Below, one piece after another: positions 32,554-40,848 of a DNA stretch of 58,228 nt; position 1 is the stretch's first letter, and every line of letters starts with the position of its first letter. The position numbers and the translations under genes are program-made. The DNA lies in NCBI RefSeq assembly GCF_007827955.1, contig NZ_VITR01000021.1, forward strand, positions 1 through 58,228. Reading direction: 5' to 3'. The notes under the pieces are model-generated. The model was not told the origin of the DNA, ran no database searches, and worked only from the letters and a program-made list of their open reading frames with translations. The stretch is from Nitrospirillum pindoramense (GTDB lineage: Bacteria > Pseudomonadota > Alphaproteobacteria > Azospirillales > Azospirillaceae).

Positions 32554-32596
32554 GGCCGGTGCCTGCCAGGGTGACTTGGTGGGTGCCGGCCTTTTT
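32554..32596 (+). terminator. Probable terminator of the leucine dehydrogenase gene
   Basis: GGCCGG (32554-32559) pairs with CCGGCC (32586-32591), with further partial pairing inside, and TTTTT follows. It begins 27 bases past the stop. Confidence 0.6.
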
Positions 32597-32723
32597 CGTT
32601 ATGGGCCAGGATGATTATGATCCTTGCGATGGGGTGACTTGGCGGACGCGTCGCCTATATGATGCCGCGCCCCAACTCAGGGGCGGCCCCACTCTGGGGT
32701 TAATGTATCCAAGGGGACGGTGC

Positions 32724-33089
32724 ATGCAGGAATTGCGGGCGATCAGCTTCACGGACCGGGAGCTGACGACGGCGATCGTGGAATTCACGGGCCGTCTCAA
32801 CCGCAAGCTGCCCGTGGGCATGGTCAAGGACCCCGTCATCGTCGAGGGGCCCCCGGTAACCGTCCAACTGCCCATCGAGGACGACTACGGCACGGTGTTC
32901 GAAACCAGCTACGCCGAGATGGAAGTGGCGGCGGCCCTGGTGAACTACTGCATGACCCGGAAGATTCGCATCCCCGCCAAGGCGGAGAAGGTGCTGCAGG
33001 TCATGTCCGGCTCAGCCACGCTGGTCATTTGGCTGGGTGAGCAGGAGGGGGGGGCCAAGCGCGTCAAGGCCATGCTGCGCAGCCGGTGA
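32724..33089 (+). CDS. Conserved hypothetical protein (121 aa)
   Basis: 121 residues from the ATG at 32724, with a good AAGGGGA site; the longer frame to 32559 has no such site. The sequence is soluble, mixed alpha/beta, and begins ELRAISFTDRELTTAIVEF, with a VQLPIEDDYGTVFETSYAEMEVAAALVNYC segment in the middle. I do not recognise a domain. It stands alone between leucine dehydrogenase and the SapC gene. Confidence 0.65.
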   Translation: MQELRAISFTDRELTTAIVEFTGRLNRKLPVGMVKDPVIVEGPPVTVQLPIEDDYGTVFETSYAEMEVAAALVNYCMTRKIRIPAKAEKVLQVMSGSATLVIWLGEQEGGAKRVKAMLRSR

Positions 33090-33296
33090 ACCCCCGTTGT
33101 GCTCCGCGGCGGGCCGCGCCGCCTCCTGGCGGCGTCACATCTTGTCACGCGCTGAAGTCATGGCTGGGTCGCGGCGCTGTTGACTTGCGCATACAATTCC
33201 GGCACTTCAAAGCCCATCCTGTCGGGGGAGAGGGCGCGCGTGTCAGGGTCCAATTCCCAGTCAGTGGAATTTAACCGGTAAATCAGGACTTTTGCC

Positions 33297-34058
33297 ATGA
33301 CCGACGCCGCCGCCGCCAACGATGCCGGCCAGATGCCCCCGTTCTATCGGGAGCCCGTTCCCGTCGACATCAGCCGTCACCGTGACTGGAAGCTGAAGCA
33401 GCAGCGTACGTTCTCCTATGCCGCCGGCGCCAACGCCATTCCGATCGTGGGTGAGGAGTTCATCTCCCTCAACGGCCACTATCCCATCGTCTTCACCTTG
33501 GGCAACAACCCGGCCGCCGTGGTGCTGACCGGTGTGCGCCCGGACGAGAACCTGTTCGTGGACGCCGAGGGCAACTGGCGTAAGAACACGCCGATCCCGG
33601 CCTATGTCCGCCGCTATCCCTTCCTGATGATGGAGACGCCGGACCGTGAGCGCCTGGTGCTGTGCCTGGAAGAGGACGCCAACCTGGTGGGTCCGGACGG
33701 CGACGTCCCCCTGTTCGAGGGTGACAAGGCCGGCCCGGCGGGCAACGACGCCCTGAACTTCTGCGCCACCTTCAACCAGTCCGCCGTCGCCACCAGCGCC
33801 TTCTGCAAGGAACTGTTCGACCGTGGCCTGCTGGTGGAACAGCGCCTGGACCTGACGCTGTCGCACGACAACAGCCGCATGACGCTGACCGGCTTCACCA
33901 TCATCGATGAGAAGAAGTTCAACGAGCTGCCGGACGACGTGTTCCTGGAGTGGCGCAAGCGTGGCTACCTGGGCCTAGTCTACTCCCACTTCATCTCGCT
34001 GTCCCGCTGGAGCATCCTGGCGGAACTGGCGTCCGAGCGGGTGCTGGCTTCCAAGTAA
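33297..34058 (+). CDS. SapC family protein
   Basis: 253 residues without a clear signal peptide. It matches the SapC family, named after a Campylobacter S-layer-locus protein: FYREPVPVDISRHRDWKL near the N-terminus, NAIPIVGEEF, YPIVFT, FVRRYPF-like YVRRYPFLMM, NFCATFNQS and LLVEQRLDLTLS. The biochemical role is unknown. The 207-base upstream gap contains an inverted repeat AATTCC/GGAATT (33252-33271) close to the start. The gene ends in a strong terminator. Confidence 0.85.
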   Translation: MTDAAAANDAGQMPPFYREPVPVDISRHRDWKLKQQRTFSYAAGANAIPIVGEEFISLNGHYPIVFTLGNNPAAVVLTGVRPDENLFVDAEGNWRKNTPIPAYVRRYPFLMMETPDRERLVLCLEEDANLVGPDGDVPLFEGDKAGPAGNDALNFCATFNQSAVATSAFCKELFDRGLLVEQRLDLTLSHDNSRMTLTGFTIIDEKKFNELPDDVFLEWRKRGYLGLVYSHFISLSRWSILAELASERVLASK

Positions 34059-34093
34059 GGCCCCCCCGGCCATTGAGCCGGCGTGGTGAAAAG

Positions 34094-34137
34094 CGAAGGG
34101 CGCGGCACCTGTCCAAGGTCCGCGCCCTTCGTTTTTT
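34094..34137 (+). terminator. Rho-independent terminator of sapC-family gene
   Basis: CGAAGGGCGCGG (34094-34105) pairs perfectly with CCGCGCCCTTCG (34120-34131) and six T residues follow. It starts 36 bases past the stop. Confidence 0.9.
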
Positions 34138-34155
34138 GGCGCCCTTCGTTTTTAG
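34122..34155. repeat. Tandem duplication of a terminator's 3' arm
   Basis: GCGCCCTTCGTTTTTTG (34122-34138) is repeated immediately as GCGCCCTTCGTTTTTAG (34139-34155), 16 of 17 identical. The second copy repeats the descending arm and T-tract of the preceding terminator. The 5' arm could pair with either copy. Confidence 0.8.
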
Positions 34156-34169
34156 CGATGCCGCCCGCT

Positions 34170-34487
34170 TCAGCGGCGGGGCAGCAGGGTCACGCGCAGG
34201 CCGTCAAGCTCGGCCCTGAAATCGATCTGGCAGGACAGGCGCGACCGGCCCGGCTGGTAGCTCGCCTCCTCCTCCAGCAGCGCCTGCTCATCTAGGCTGG
34301 GGGTCGCGAGCCGGGCGGCCCAGTCTGGGTCCACCAGGACGTGGCAGGTGGCGCAGGCGCAAGAGCCGCCGCAATCGGCGTCCAGCGGCAAGTCGTGATC
34401 GCACAGGTTCTCCATGAGGGAGGCCTTCACGTCCCCCTCGAGGACGTGCTCCGCGCCATCGGCGTCGATAACGTGGATCGTGGGCAT
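34170..34487 (-). CDS. Adrenodoxin-type [2Fe-2S] ferredoxin
   Basis: 105 residues from the ATG at 34487, with AGGGAAA upstream; the longer frame to 34841 has no family similarity. The cluster ligands follow the adrenodoxin spacing C-x5-C-x2-C...C: Cys39, Cys45, Cys48 and Cys86, within DADCGGSCACATCHVLVD and RLSCQI. It transfers single electrons in the cytosol, for example to P450s, Fe-S biogenesis or ring-hydroxylating enzymes. No partner reductase or hsc/isc gene is nearby, so the role is open. Confidence 0.93.
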   Translation of the reverse strand: MPTIHVIDADGAEHVLEGDVKASLMENLCDHDLPLDADCGGSCACATCHVLVDPDWAARLATPSLDEQALLEEEASYQPGRSRLSCQIDFRAELDGLRVTLLPRR

Positions 34488-34740
34488 GGTCGTTTTCCCT
34501 TTAGCGGCGGCGGCGGCACCGGTGTTGCGTCGGCCGATGAACGATCTGGCTGCTATTAGTGAAATCCGCCCGCGGGCGCGAGGCGAAAAACCGCAAACCC
34601 AACCCGAAAAACCAACGCGTCGGGACCTCAGCCCCCTGTAAAGCGGCCCGGCCTCGGTTATATTGCCACTTATCCACGGAAGCGGCCCGCCGGCCTCGGC
34701 GCCGGGCGGACCATCCGGGCTACTCTGACCGGGACTGGGC

Positions 34741-35157
34741 ATGACCTTGGAAATCCGCACCTTCTCCATCCGTGACGCCGTGCATGACGAGGACGAGACT
34801 CGCCTGGCCTCGTTCCTGCGCACGGTGGAAGTCTCGCGCATCGATACCGCCTATGCCGACGGCGCCTGGCGGGTGCTGGTCCAATACCGCGACCTGCGCC
34901 GCAAGGAGGAAACCGCCCAGATCGAGTCGGCCATCATATCGGCCATCAACAGCTGGCGCACCGACGTCGCCAAGGCGCTGGGCGTGGACAAGGAGGAGAT
35001 CCTGTCCAACAGCGTGGTGGCGGAGATCGCCCGCTACGCCCCCACGACGGAAATCGAGCTGTCGGTCATCAGCAACGCCGCCGGGTTCGATGTGGCCGGC
35101 CGTGGCGGCCAGATCGTCCAGATCGTCCGCCAGACCATGGAAGAGTTGACCAATTGA
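34741..35157 (+). CDS. HRDC-domain-like protein
   Basis: 138 residues. The C-terminal ~80 residues resemble an HRDC (helicase and RNase D C-terminal) domain: INSWRTDVAKALGVDKEEILSNSVVAEIARYAPTTEIELSVI in pieces, then GGQIVQIVRQTM. The N-terminus (TFSIRDAVHDEDETRLASFLRTVEV) resembles the start of alphaproteobacterial proteins annotated with HRDC. HRDC domains bind nucleic acid in RecQ helicases and RNase D, but no catalytic domain is present. The stop overlaps the TTG start of creA by four bases, so the two are co-translated. Confidence 0.65.
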   Translation: MTLEIRTFSIRDAVHDEDETRLASFLRTVEVSRIDTAYADGAWRVLVQYRDLRRKEETAQIESAIISAINSWRTDVAKALGVDKEEILSNSVVAEIARYAPTTEIELSVISNAAGFDVAGRGGQIVQIVRQTMEELTN

Positions 35158-35657
35158 GGCGCCTGCTGGCGGCGGGGGCTGTCGCGGCCCTGGTGGTGGG
35201 CCTTTCCGTCGTGCCCGGCGCGGCGCGGGCCGATGAAGTGGGGTCGTTCAGCAACGATTGGACAGGTAACGAGCTGACGGTGGAGGCCGTGCCCGACCCC
35301 GACATCCAAGGGGTCACCTGCCACATCGTCAGTTTCTCCCGCAGCGTCATCGACCGGCTGCGCAAGGGCAACTGGTTCGAGGATCCGTCCAACACCTCGA
35401 TCTCGTGCCGGCAGACCGGCCCTATCGTCATCGGCAAGATCGACACCTCCAAGCATGGGGAGGAGGTGTTTTCCGAGCGCAAAAGCCTGATCTTCAAGTC
35501 CATCGCCGTCCGGCGCATCTATGACCGGGCCAACGACACCCTGATCTATGTCGTTTACAGCCGGCAGGTGAAGGACGCGTCGGCCAAGATGGCCATTTCC
35601 ACTGTACCCTTGTTCAGCGCCAACCCCACCTGGACCAAGGGCAAGCCGGACCGTTAA
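35154..35657 (+). CDS. creA: CreA family protein
   Basis: 167 residues from a TTG start that overlaps the previous stop (TTGA); this is the only start that includes the full signal peptide (AAGAVAALVVGLSVVPGAARA). CreA-family features are strong: DEVGSFSNDW, DPDIQGVTCHIVS, ISCRQTGPI, FSERKSLIFKSIAVRRIYD and a C-terminal AISTVP-type motif. The family is periplasmic, of unknown function; in E. coli creA sits next to the CreBC two-component system, which is not present here. Confidence 0.9.
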   Translation: MRRLLAAGAVAALVVGLSVVPGAARADEVGSFSNDWTGNELTVEAVPDPDIQGVTCHIVSFSRSVIDRLRKGNWFEDPSNTSISCRQTGPIVIGKIDTSKHGEEVFSERKSLIFKSIAVRRIYDRANDTLIYVVYSRQVKDASAKMAISTVPLFSANPTWTKGKPDR

Positions 35658-35823
35658 CCCCCTGTTCAACCGGGATAAAAAAGCAGCCCACTTCCCCGGT
35701 AGGCATACATCATTCGGTTGACTACCCGCTTGTGCGACGTCACCTTTAAGCCTGCATCCATATATCGGTGGTGCGTTCGGCTTAGCGGCGGGGCTGCCCA
35801 TAGGCCGAAGGTTGGCCTGGTGA

Positions 35824-35848
35824 GGGCGGGGAAGGGGCTTCCCCGCCC
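35824..35848. terminator. Strong hairpin between creA and the 596-residue gene
   Basis: GGGCGGGGAA (35824-35833) pairs with TTCCCCGCCC (35839-35848) around a GGGGC loop. There is no T run, and it ends 30 bases before the next start. It may be a terminator of creA or a structured leader of the next gene. Confidence 0.45.
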
Positions 35849-35878
35849 CACGGGTGTTATTGCCGGTCGGGGCGGGCG

Positions 35879-37669
35879 ATGGTCTTGGGGCTGCTACAGG
35901 ATAAGGCGAAACGGCCGCCGCCGCTGAGCGAGCCGCGGGGCATTTCCTTCGAGGTGCAATACCTGAAGGATGACCATTGGCTTACCGAGCAGATTTGCCG
36001 CAAGGAAGAGGATGCCCGCGCGCTGGCCGCCCGCATCCTGCCCACCCGCACTGGCGTGCGTATCATCCGCGAATTCGTCCGCCCCGGCCGGGGTGGGGAG
36101 ACGGTGGACACCATCATCCACACCGAATACCGGCAGGAGCCCAAGCGCCCCATCGCGCCGGTCCCGGTGGATGAGGCGCATTACTGCCGCGTGCCCCAGG
36201 AGTATATGGCCTTCGACAGCCGGGTCCTGATCTCCCGGGTGCTGCGCCAATACCTGGATGAGAAAGGCGTCACGGCTTCGGAACTGCTGCACAACGCCAA
36301 CGAGGCGAAGCGCGTCCTGAATTTCGAGGCGCTGGTCCCCAACGCCGTCAGCCGAATCGCGACCTTGCAGGTCAAGGAAACGGGGGAGGACAGCCGCGCC
36401 CGCCGCGACGTCATCCTGGGGGTACTGGAACAATTGCGCCAGCGGGCGGAGAAGGCGGTGGCCAACCGCACGCTGCCCTATCCCAAGGAAATCGGCTTCG
36501 CCGCCACCATGCGCCAGGTGGATGAGATCTTGGGCGCCACCCCCGCCGCGACGCCCGAAACGGCGGCGGAAGAGGCGGCATATCTGGGGAAGGTGATCGT
36601 CTGTCGCGACCTGGTGAACATCCGCGGCCTTCTGGGCAAGGCGGAATTGCTGATCGAACTCGCCGCCGACGACAGCCTGCCCGCCGACCACGCGGCCCTT
36701 TTGGATCAGTTACTGGCCGATGTCCTGACCGCGCCTGACATGGTGCGCGACATGCTGGGCCGCCAGCCGGATCTCGTGACCGCCTTGAATCGCCTGATCG
36801 ACCTGATCAGCGGCACGTTCGAGCCGCAACCGGCGGAAATGTCGCCGGAATGCACTGCGGCCATCAGCCGCTGGGTGGCGGGCCCGCATGGCAAGGAAAC
36901 CCGCGCGGTCCTGTTGGACTTCCTGCGGCGCCAGGTGCGGGGGACGCAGCGCCTGTCCCATGGTGAGCCGTTCCAGCAAATCGCCAAGTACCGCGCCTTC
37001 GTCGGCCGCCTGATCCGCCTGGATGGGCTGCTGGGCGGTCCGGCCATGGCCGAGGCGGTGCTGATGGGCTATCAGCGTTTCATAGAGCAGGGCGGTGCGG
37101 AGGGGCGGCGCCTGGCGCTCGAATCCGTGTTGCAGTTGCTGCCCACCGGCGCGGAGCGTCTGGTTTACCTGACCTGCCTGGCCCGCTCCGACCTGGCCGC
37201 CACGGATGGCGCGGCCATCGCCGCCCAGGCGTTGGAGGTCGCCAACCGTTCGGCCGGCCTGAATGACTTGGTGGACCGGGCCCTGCCGCTGAAGCCGAAG
37301 ATGGAGGCCAGCGCCGCCCTTTACCGCTTGGTGATGGAAGATGGGGACCTGCCGGGTGAGATGGCGGAAAAGCTGGGGTCCCGGCTGGATGACATGGTGG
37401 CGGCCTACATCGTCGATGGTCGGGTGATCGAGCGGCTGGATGATCCGGCGGCCAGCCTGCGCGTCCGCGCGACACGCCTGGTGCAGTTCGCCGCTGCCGA
37501 GGTGCTGGCCAGCCCCAAGGCGCGGCGTATCGTGCGCGACCAGATCATCAGCCACCTGCGGCAGCCCAATTTCGACGCCAAGTTTGTCGAGGGTCTGGCC
37601 ACCGAGGCCGAGAAGGCCGCCGTGCTGCGCAATTTCTACGATCTGCTGAATCGCGCCCAGTTCATGTGA
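35879..37669 (+). CDS. Conserved hypothetical protein (596 aa)
   Basis: Soluble, helix-rich protein without signal peptide or membrane segments. The N-terminal ~100 residues (GISFEVQYLKDDHWLTEQICRKEEDARALAARIL) look like a compact alpha/beta unit. The remainder is alpha-helical with repeated two-helix patterns that could form a scaffold. No catalytic motif or known domain is apparent. The ATG at 35879 follows GGGGCGGGCG. The downstream gene converges 38 bases on. Codon use is like that of housekeeping neighbours, so it is probably native to the lineage. Confidence 0.7.
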   Translation: MVLGLLQDKAKRPPPLSEPRGISFEVQYLKDDHWLTEQICRKEEDARALAARILPTRTGVRIIREFVRPGRGGETVDTIIHTEYRQEPKRPIAPVPVDEAHYCRVPQEYMAFDSRVLISRVLRQYLDEKGVTASELLHNANEAKRVLNFEALVPNAVSRIATLQVKETGEDSRARRDVILGVLEQLRQRAEKAVANRTLPYPKEIGFAATMRQVDEILGATPAATPETAAEEAAYLGKVIVCRDLVNIRGLLGKAELLIELAADDSLPADHAALLDQLLADVLTAPDMVRDMLGRQPDLVTALNRLIDLISGTFEPQPAEMSPECTAAISRWVAGPHGKETRAVLLDFLRRQVRGTQRLSHGEPFQQIAKYRAFVGRLIRLDGLLGGPAMAEAVLMGYQRFIEQGGAEGRRLALESVLQLLPTGAERLVYLTCLARSDLAATDGAAIAAQALEVANRSAGLNDLVDRALPLKPKMEASAALYRLVMEDGDLPGEMAEKLGSRLDDMVAAYIVDGRVIERLDDPAASLRVRATRLVQFAAAEVLASPKARRIVRDQIISHLRQPNFDAKFVEGLATEAEKAAVLRNFYDLLNRAQFM

Positions 37670-37707
37670 CCCGCGCCCGGCAAGGGGGTCTCCGTCCCGT
37701 AGGGAGA

Positions 37708-38715
37708 TCAGAGGACGCGCCCCAGCCGGACAGTGGTCTGACCCCGCCGGGCACTGCGCGTGGGCATGACCAGCACGCAGTCGTCGTAGGGGGTATGGAT
37801 GGCCTGCTTCCCGTCCAGGGCCAGCAGGGTGCCGGCGGTGGCGATACGTTCCAACCCCTGGAAGGGACGCACGAAGGCGAACTCGTCCGTCTGCGCCTGG
37901 ATGGCGTGGGTCACGTCCACCACCGTTGGCCGGGGCGGCAGGGCCGGTGCGTTGATCTCCCCCAGCAAGGTGCGGACCGTGGCCGCGTCCAGGGTTTCCG
38001 ACAGCGCCAGGAAGCGGATCAACCCGCGCCATGCCTGGGCGCCGGCGGCGGGCGAGGCGTGTTGCCCACATTCCATCAGGATGGCGGTGGCCTCGGCGCC
38101 GGGGCCGCAAAAGCGGGGATGGTCGATCAGGCGCCGGCCATCGGCATGCCCGTCATCCGCCACGACCCAGCCTGGATCGGCCAGCCGCACCGCCAGGGCC
38201 CGACCCTGCGGAGACCGGCCGCACAGGGTCAGCGCGGGCGAGGGCACCTGCATTGAATGCAGGTCCAGCAGCAGGTCCGCCGTCAGGATCAGGGGCGCCA
38301 ACGCCGCCACACGCGCCTGTTCCCGGCCATGGGTGTGGCCGGGCGGCGGTCCCGACGCCCGGGCCCCCGCCCATAGGCGGTTCATGTCCTGGTCCAGATA
38401 GCGGGCGGGCGTGCCCGCCGGGCCGAACAGGCGGCCGCCTGCCGCCGCATCGGTGTTGGCGAAGGCCAGGGTCCATGTGCCGCGCGTCGGCCGCAGACCC
38501 CGTCGCAGCAACCGGTCCAGTGCGACGGCGCCGCAGGGCTCATTGCCATGCATCAGCGCCACGACGGCGACGTGCGGCCCCTCGGCCTTGCCTTCGAACC
38601 GCCAGACATAGGGCACGCCGGTGTTGCCCGCGCGGTGCGCGCGCAGGTCGGGCATGGCCAGGGGGGGCTGGGGCGTGGCCGGTCCCAGGGGTGGACCCAG
38701 ACGGTCCCACATCAT
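37708..38715 (-). CDS. Succinylglutamate desuccinylase / aspartoacylase family protein
   Basis: 335 residues from the first of two ATGs at 38715, preceded by GGGATGGGGG; the frame stays open far upstream but only as the shadow of another gene. Zinc-peptidase-like features of the AstE/ASPA family are visible: VVALMHGNEPCGAVAL (zinc His and Glu, ~54), LAFANTDAA, RYLDQDMNR, and LLLDLHSMQ (zinc His). A glutamate in ILMECGQH could be the general base. The C-terminal ~90 residues form a beta domain. Substrate unknown. It is divergent from an N-formylglutamate amidohydrolase gene, another acyl-amino-acid hydrolase. Confidence 0.85.
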   Translation of the reverse strand: MMWDRLGPPLGPATPQPPLAMPDLRAHRAGNTGVPYVWRFEGKAEGPHVAVVALMHGNEPCGAVALDRLLRRGLRPTRGTWTLAFANTDAAAGGRLFGPAGTPARYLDQDMNRLWAGARASGPPPGHTHGREQARVAALAPLILTADLLLDLHSMQVPSPALTLCGRSPQGRALAVRLADPGWVVADDGHADGRRLIDHPRFCGPGAEATAILMECGQHASPAAGAQAWRGLIRFLALSETLDAATVRTLLGEINAPALPPRPTVVDVTHAIQAQTDEFAFVRPFQGLERIATAGTLLALDGKQAIHTPYDDCVLVMPTRSARRGQTTVRLGRVL

Positions 38716-38943
38716 ACGCCCCCATCCCTGAGTATCGGGTCCGAACCCCTTGGAACCATGGCCGCCTTTTCCGCATTGGCTGGTTCGGCAATAGTGCCGG
38801 GTCCTTTCAACCATGGAAAGCGCCATGGGGGACGGTGTCATGAAAAGGGACGGCACGCCCCGGTCTGCGCTATGCTGGCGGGGCCATGATAAGGCAGTCC
38901 GGCGGTTGTTTGTTCCGCCGCAGTTGGCGGTTGCGAGGTGGGT

Positions 38944-39804
38944 ATGAAATACGTCATCGACGATGTGCTGGTGCGCCATGATCCGGAAGGCACGCCCGTT
39001 CCTGTCGTCTATGACTCGCCCCACAGCGGGTCCGCCTATCCCCTGGGTTTCACCCCCCGCTGTCCGTTGATGCTGCTGCGCCAGTCGGAGGACGCGCATG
39101 TGGACGAACTGTTCGCCCGCGCCCCCGCCCTGGGCGCCACGCTGCTGCAGGCGCTGTTCCCGCGCAGTTACATCGATGTGAACCGGGCGGAGGATGACAT
39201 CGACCCCGCCTGCCTGGCCGACCCTTGGCCGGGCCCCTTGAACCCGTCGGAGAAAAGCCGCCATGGCATGGGCCTGGTGCGTACCGTCAGCCGTCCCGGC
39301 GAGGCGCTCTACGCCGCCAAGCTGACGGTGAGGGAGGTCCAGACCCGTATTGAGCGCTACTGGCGCCCTTATCATGCCCAGCTCAAGACCGCGCTGGATG
39401 GGCTGCACGCCCGTTTCGGCCAGGTTTGGCATCTCAACTGCCATTCCATGCCCACCCTGGGCACGGGTGACGCCGGCGCCGACTTCGTGCTGGGTGATCG
39501 GGACGGCGCCTGCTGCGACCCGTCCTTCAGCCGTTTCGTGGCCGCCACGCTGCGCGGCATGGGCTACCGCGTCCGCCACAACGACCCCTACAAGGGCGTG
39601 GAACTGGTACGCCGCTACGGCGTGCCGACACGCGGCCGCCACAGCCTTCAGTTGGAGATCGACCGGCGCCTGTACATGGATGAGGAAACGCTGGAGCGCC
39701 ACGACGGCTACTGGCGCTTGTCCCGCGACCTGGAAGACCTGATGCGCGCCATCCACGCCTTCGCCCTGGCCCGCGTGGGCGACCGGCGCTTGGCGGCCGA
39801 GTAG
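38944..39804 (+). CDS. N-formylglutamate amidohydrolase family protein
   Basis: 286 residues from the ATG at 38944 (GAGG seven bases upstream); a GTG two codons earlier is less likely. The family hydrolyses N-formylglutamate in histidine breakdown. Motifs: PVVYDSPHSGSAYP, DAHVDELF, FPRSYIDVNRAEDDIDP, WHLNCHSMP, DFVLGDRDGACCDPSF, NDPYKGVELVRRYG and LQLEIDRRLYMDEE. No hut genes are in the window, so the exact substrate is open. It converges on nadK with only eight bases between the stops. Confidence 0.9.
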   Translation: MKYVIDDVLVRHDPEGTPVPVVYDSPHSGSAYPLGFTPRCPLMLLRQSEDAHVDELFARAPALGATLLQALFPRSYIDVNRAEDDIDPACLADPWPGPLNPSEKSRHGMGLVRTVSRPGEALYAAKLTVREVQTRIERYWRPYHAQLKTALDGLHARFGQVWHLNCHSMPTLGTGDAGADFVLGDRDGACCDPSFSRFVAATLRGMGYRVRHNDPYKGVELVRRYGVPTRGRHSLQLEIDRRLYMDEETLERHDGYWRLSRDLEDLMRAIHAFALARVGDRRLAAE

Positions 39805-39812
39805 GGCCGGAA

Positions 39813-40676
39813 CTAAGGCGTGAACTGCTCCTTGAGGATGCGCTCCTCCAGGTTCATCTCCGGATCGAACAGCAGGATGCTGGCCACGCTGCGGTCCTCG
39901 CACACCTCCACCCGGGCGACGTCGCGGATTTCGGTGAAGTCGGCCACGGCGCTGACGGGGCGCTTGGCGCCCTCCAGGATGTCGAACTGCAGCTTGGCGG
40001 TATGGGGCAGCAGGGCGCCGCGCCAGCGGCGGGGGCGGAAGGCGCTGATGGGGGTCAGGGCCAAGATGCCGGCGCCCAAGGGCACGATGGGGCCGTGGGC
40101 CGACAGGTTGTAGGCGGTGCTGCCGGCCGGGGTGGACACCAGGGCGCCGTCGCAGGCCAATTCGGCCAGGCGTTCCACCCCATCCACGCTAATGCGCAGC
40201 TTGGCGGCTTGGCGCGTCTCACGCAGCAGCGACACCTCGTTGAACGCCAGCGCCTCATGCCGGCCCTGGGCGTTGACGGCCACCATGCGCAACGGGTTCA
40301 GCGCCACCCGCTGCGCCCGGCGCACGCGGTCGGTCAGCCCCCGGGGACTGAAGCTGTTCAGCAGGAAGCCGACGGAACCGCGATTCATGCCATAGACCGG
40401 CTTGCACAGGGGCAGGTGGCGATGCAGCGTTTCCAGCAGGAAGCCGTCACCGCCCAGCGCCACGATGACGTCCGCATCCTCCGCCCGTACCGTGCGATAG
40501 CGTTCCGACAGGGTCGTGCGCGCCGCCTCGGCCTCGGGCGTTTCGGCGGCGACGATGCAGAAGGCCGGCTTTGCCGGCAGGGGAACCGGTGTGCCGTGCG
40601 CGGCCGATCCCTCCGCCGCGGTGCCGGGGGCTTGGCCCGACGCAGGGGCGGCGGGGCGGGTGGGTTCGTCAAGCAT
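39813..40676 (-). CDS. nadK: NAD kinase
   Basis: 287 residues. It phosphorylates NAD to NADP. Family motifs are [16 protein letters not shown] (the GGDG loop), [54 protein letters not shown] and [12 protein letters not shown]. The first ~35 residues are a Pro/Ala-rich extension not usual in the family, so the true start may be internal. moaA lies upstream on the same strand, separated by a hairpin. Confidence 0.93.
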   Translation of the reverse strand: MLDEPTRPAAPASGQAPGTAAEGSAAHGTPVPLPAKPAFCIVAAETPEAEAARTTLSERYRTVRAEDADVIVALGGDGFLLETLHRHLPLCKPVYGMNRGSVGFLLNSFSPRGLTDRVRRAQRVALNPLRMVAVNAQGRHEALAFNEVSLLRETRQAAKLRISVDGVERLAELACDGALVSTPAGSTAYNLSAHGPIVPLGAGILALTPISAFRPRRWRGALLPHTAKLQFDILEGAKRPVSAVADFTEIRDVARVEVCEDRSVASILLFDPEMNLEERILKEQFTP

Positions 40677-40827
40677 GGCGGGGCCGCCTGGGTCCAGGAC
40701 AAGGGGGGAAGGGAGGACACGGGCACGCTACCGGAACGGCCCGTTAACCGGAATGGAGGCACACCTTAACGGATCAAGCCCGTCAAAGGAATGCCGGGGA
40801 CCGGAAACCGGTGTCGGTGGGCTACGG

Positions 40828-40847
40828 CGATCGGAGGCCGCCGATCG
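40828..40847 (-). terminator. Hairpin after moaA
   Basis: CGATCGG (40828-40834) pairs with CCGATCG (40841-40847) around a 6-base loop directly after the moaA stop. There is no T run, so termination is only suggested. Confidence 0.35.
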
Positions 40848-40848
40848 G

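Noticed and set aside
33180-33197. TTGACT and TACAAT before the SapC-family gene
   Set aside because: They are only six bases apart, too close to be -35 and -10 of one promoter.
38716-39903. N-terminal extension of the aspartoacylase-like gene
   Set aside because: The frame stays open across the divergent N-formylglutamate amidohydrolase gene, but only the part from 38715 onward resembles the family.
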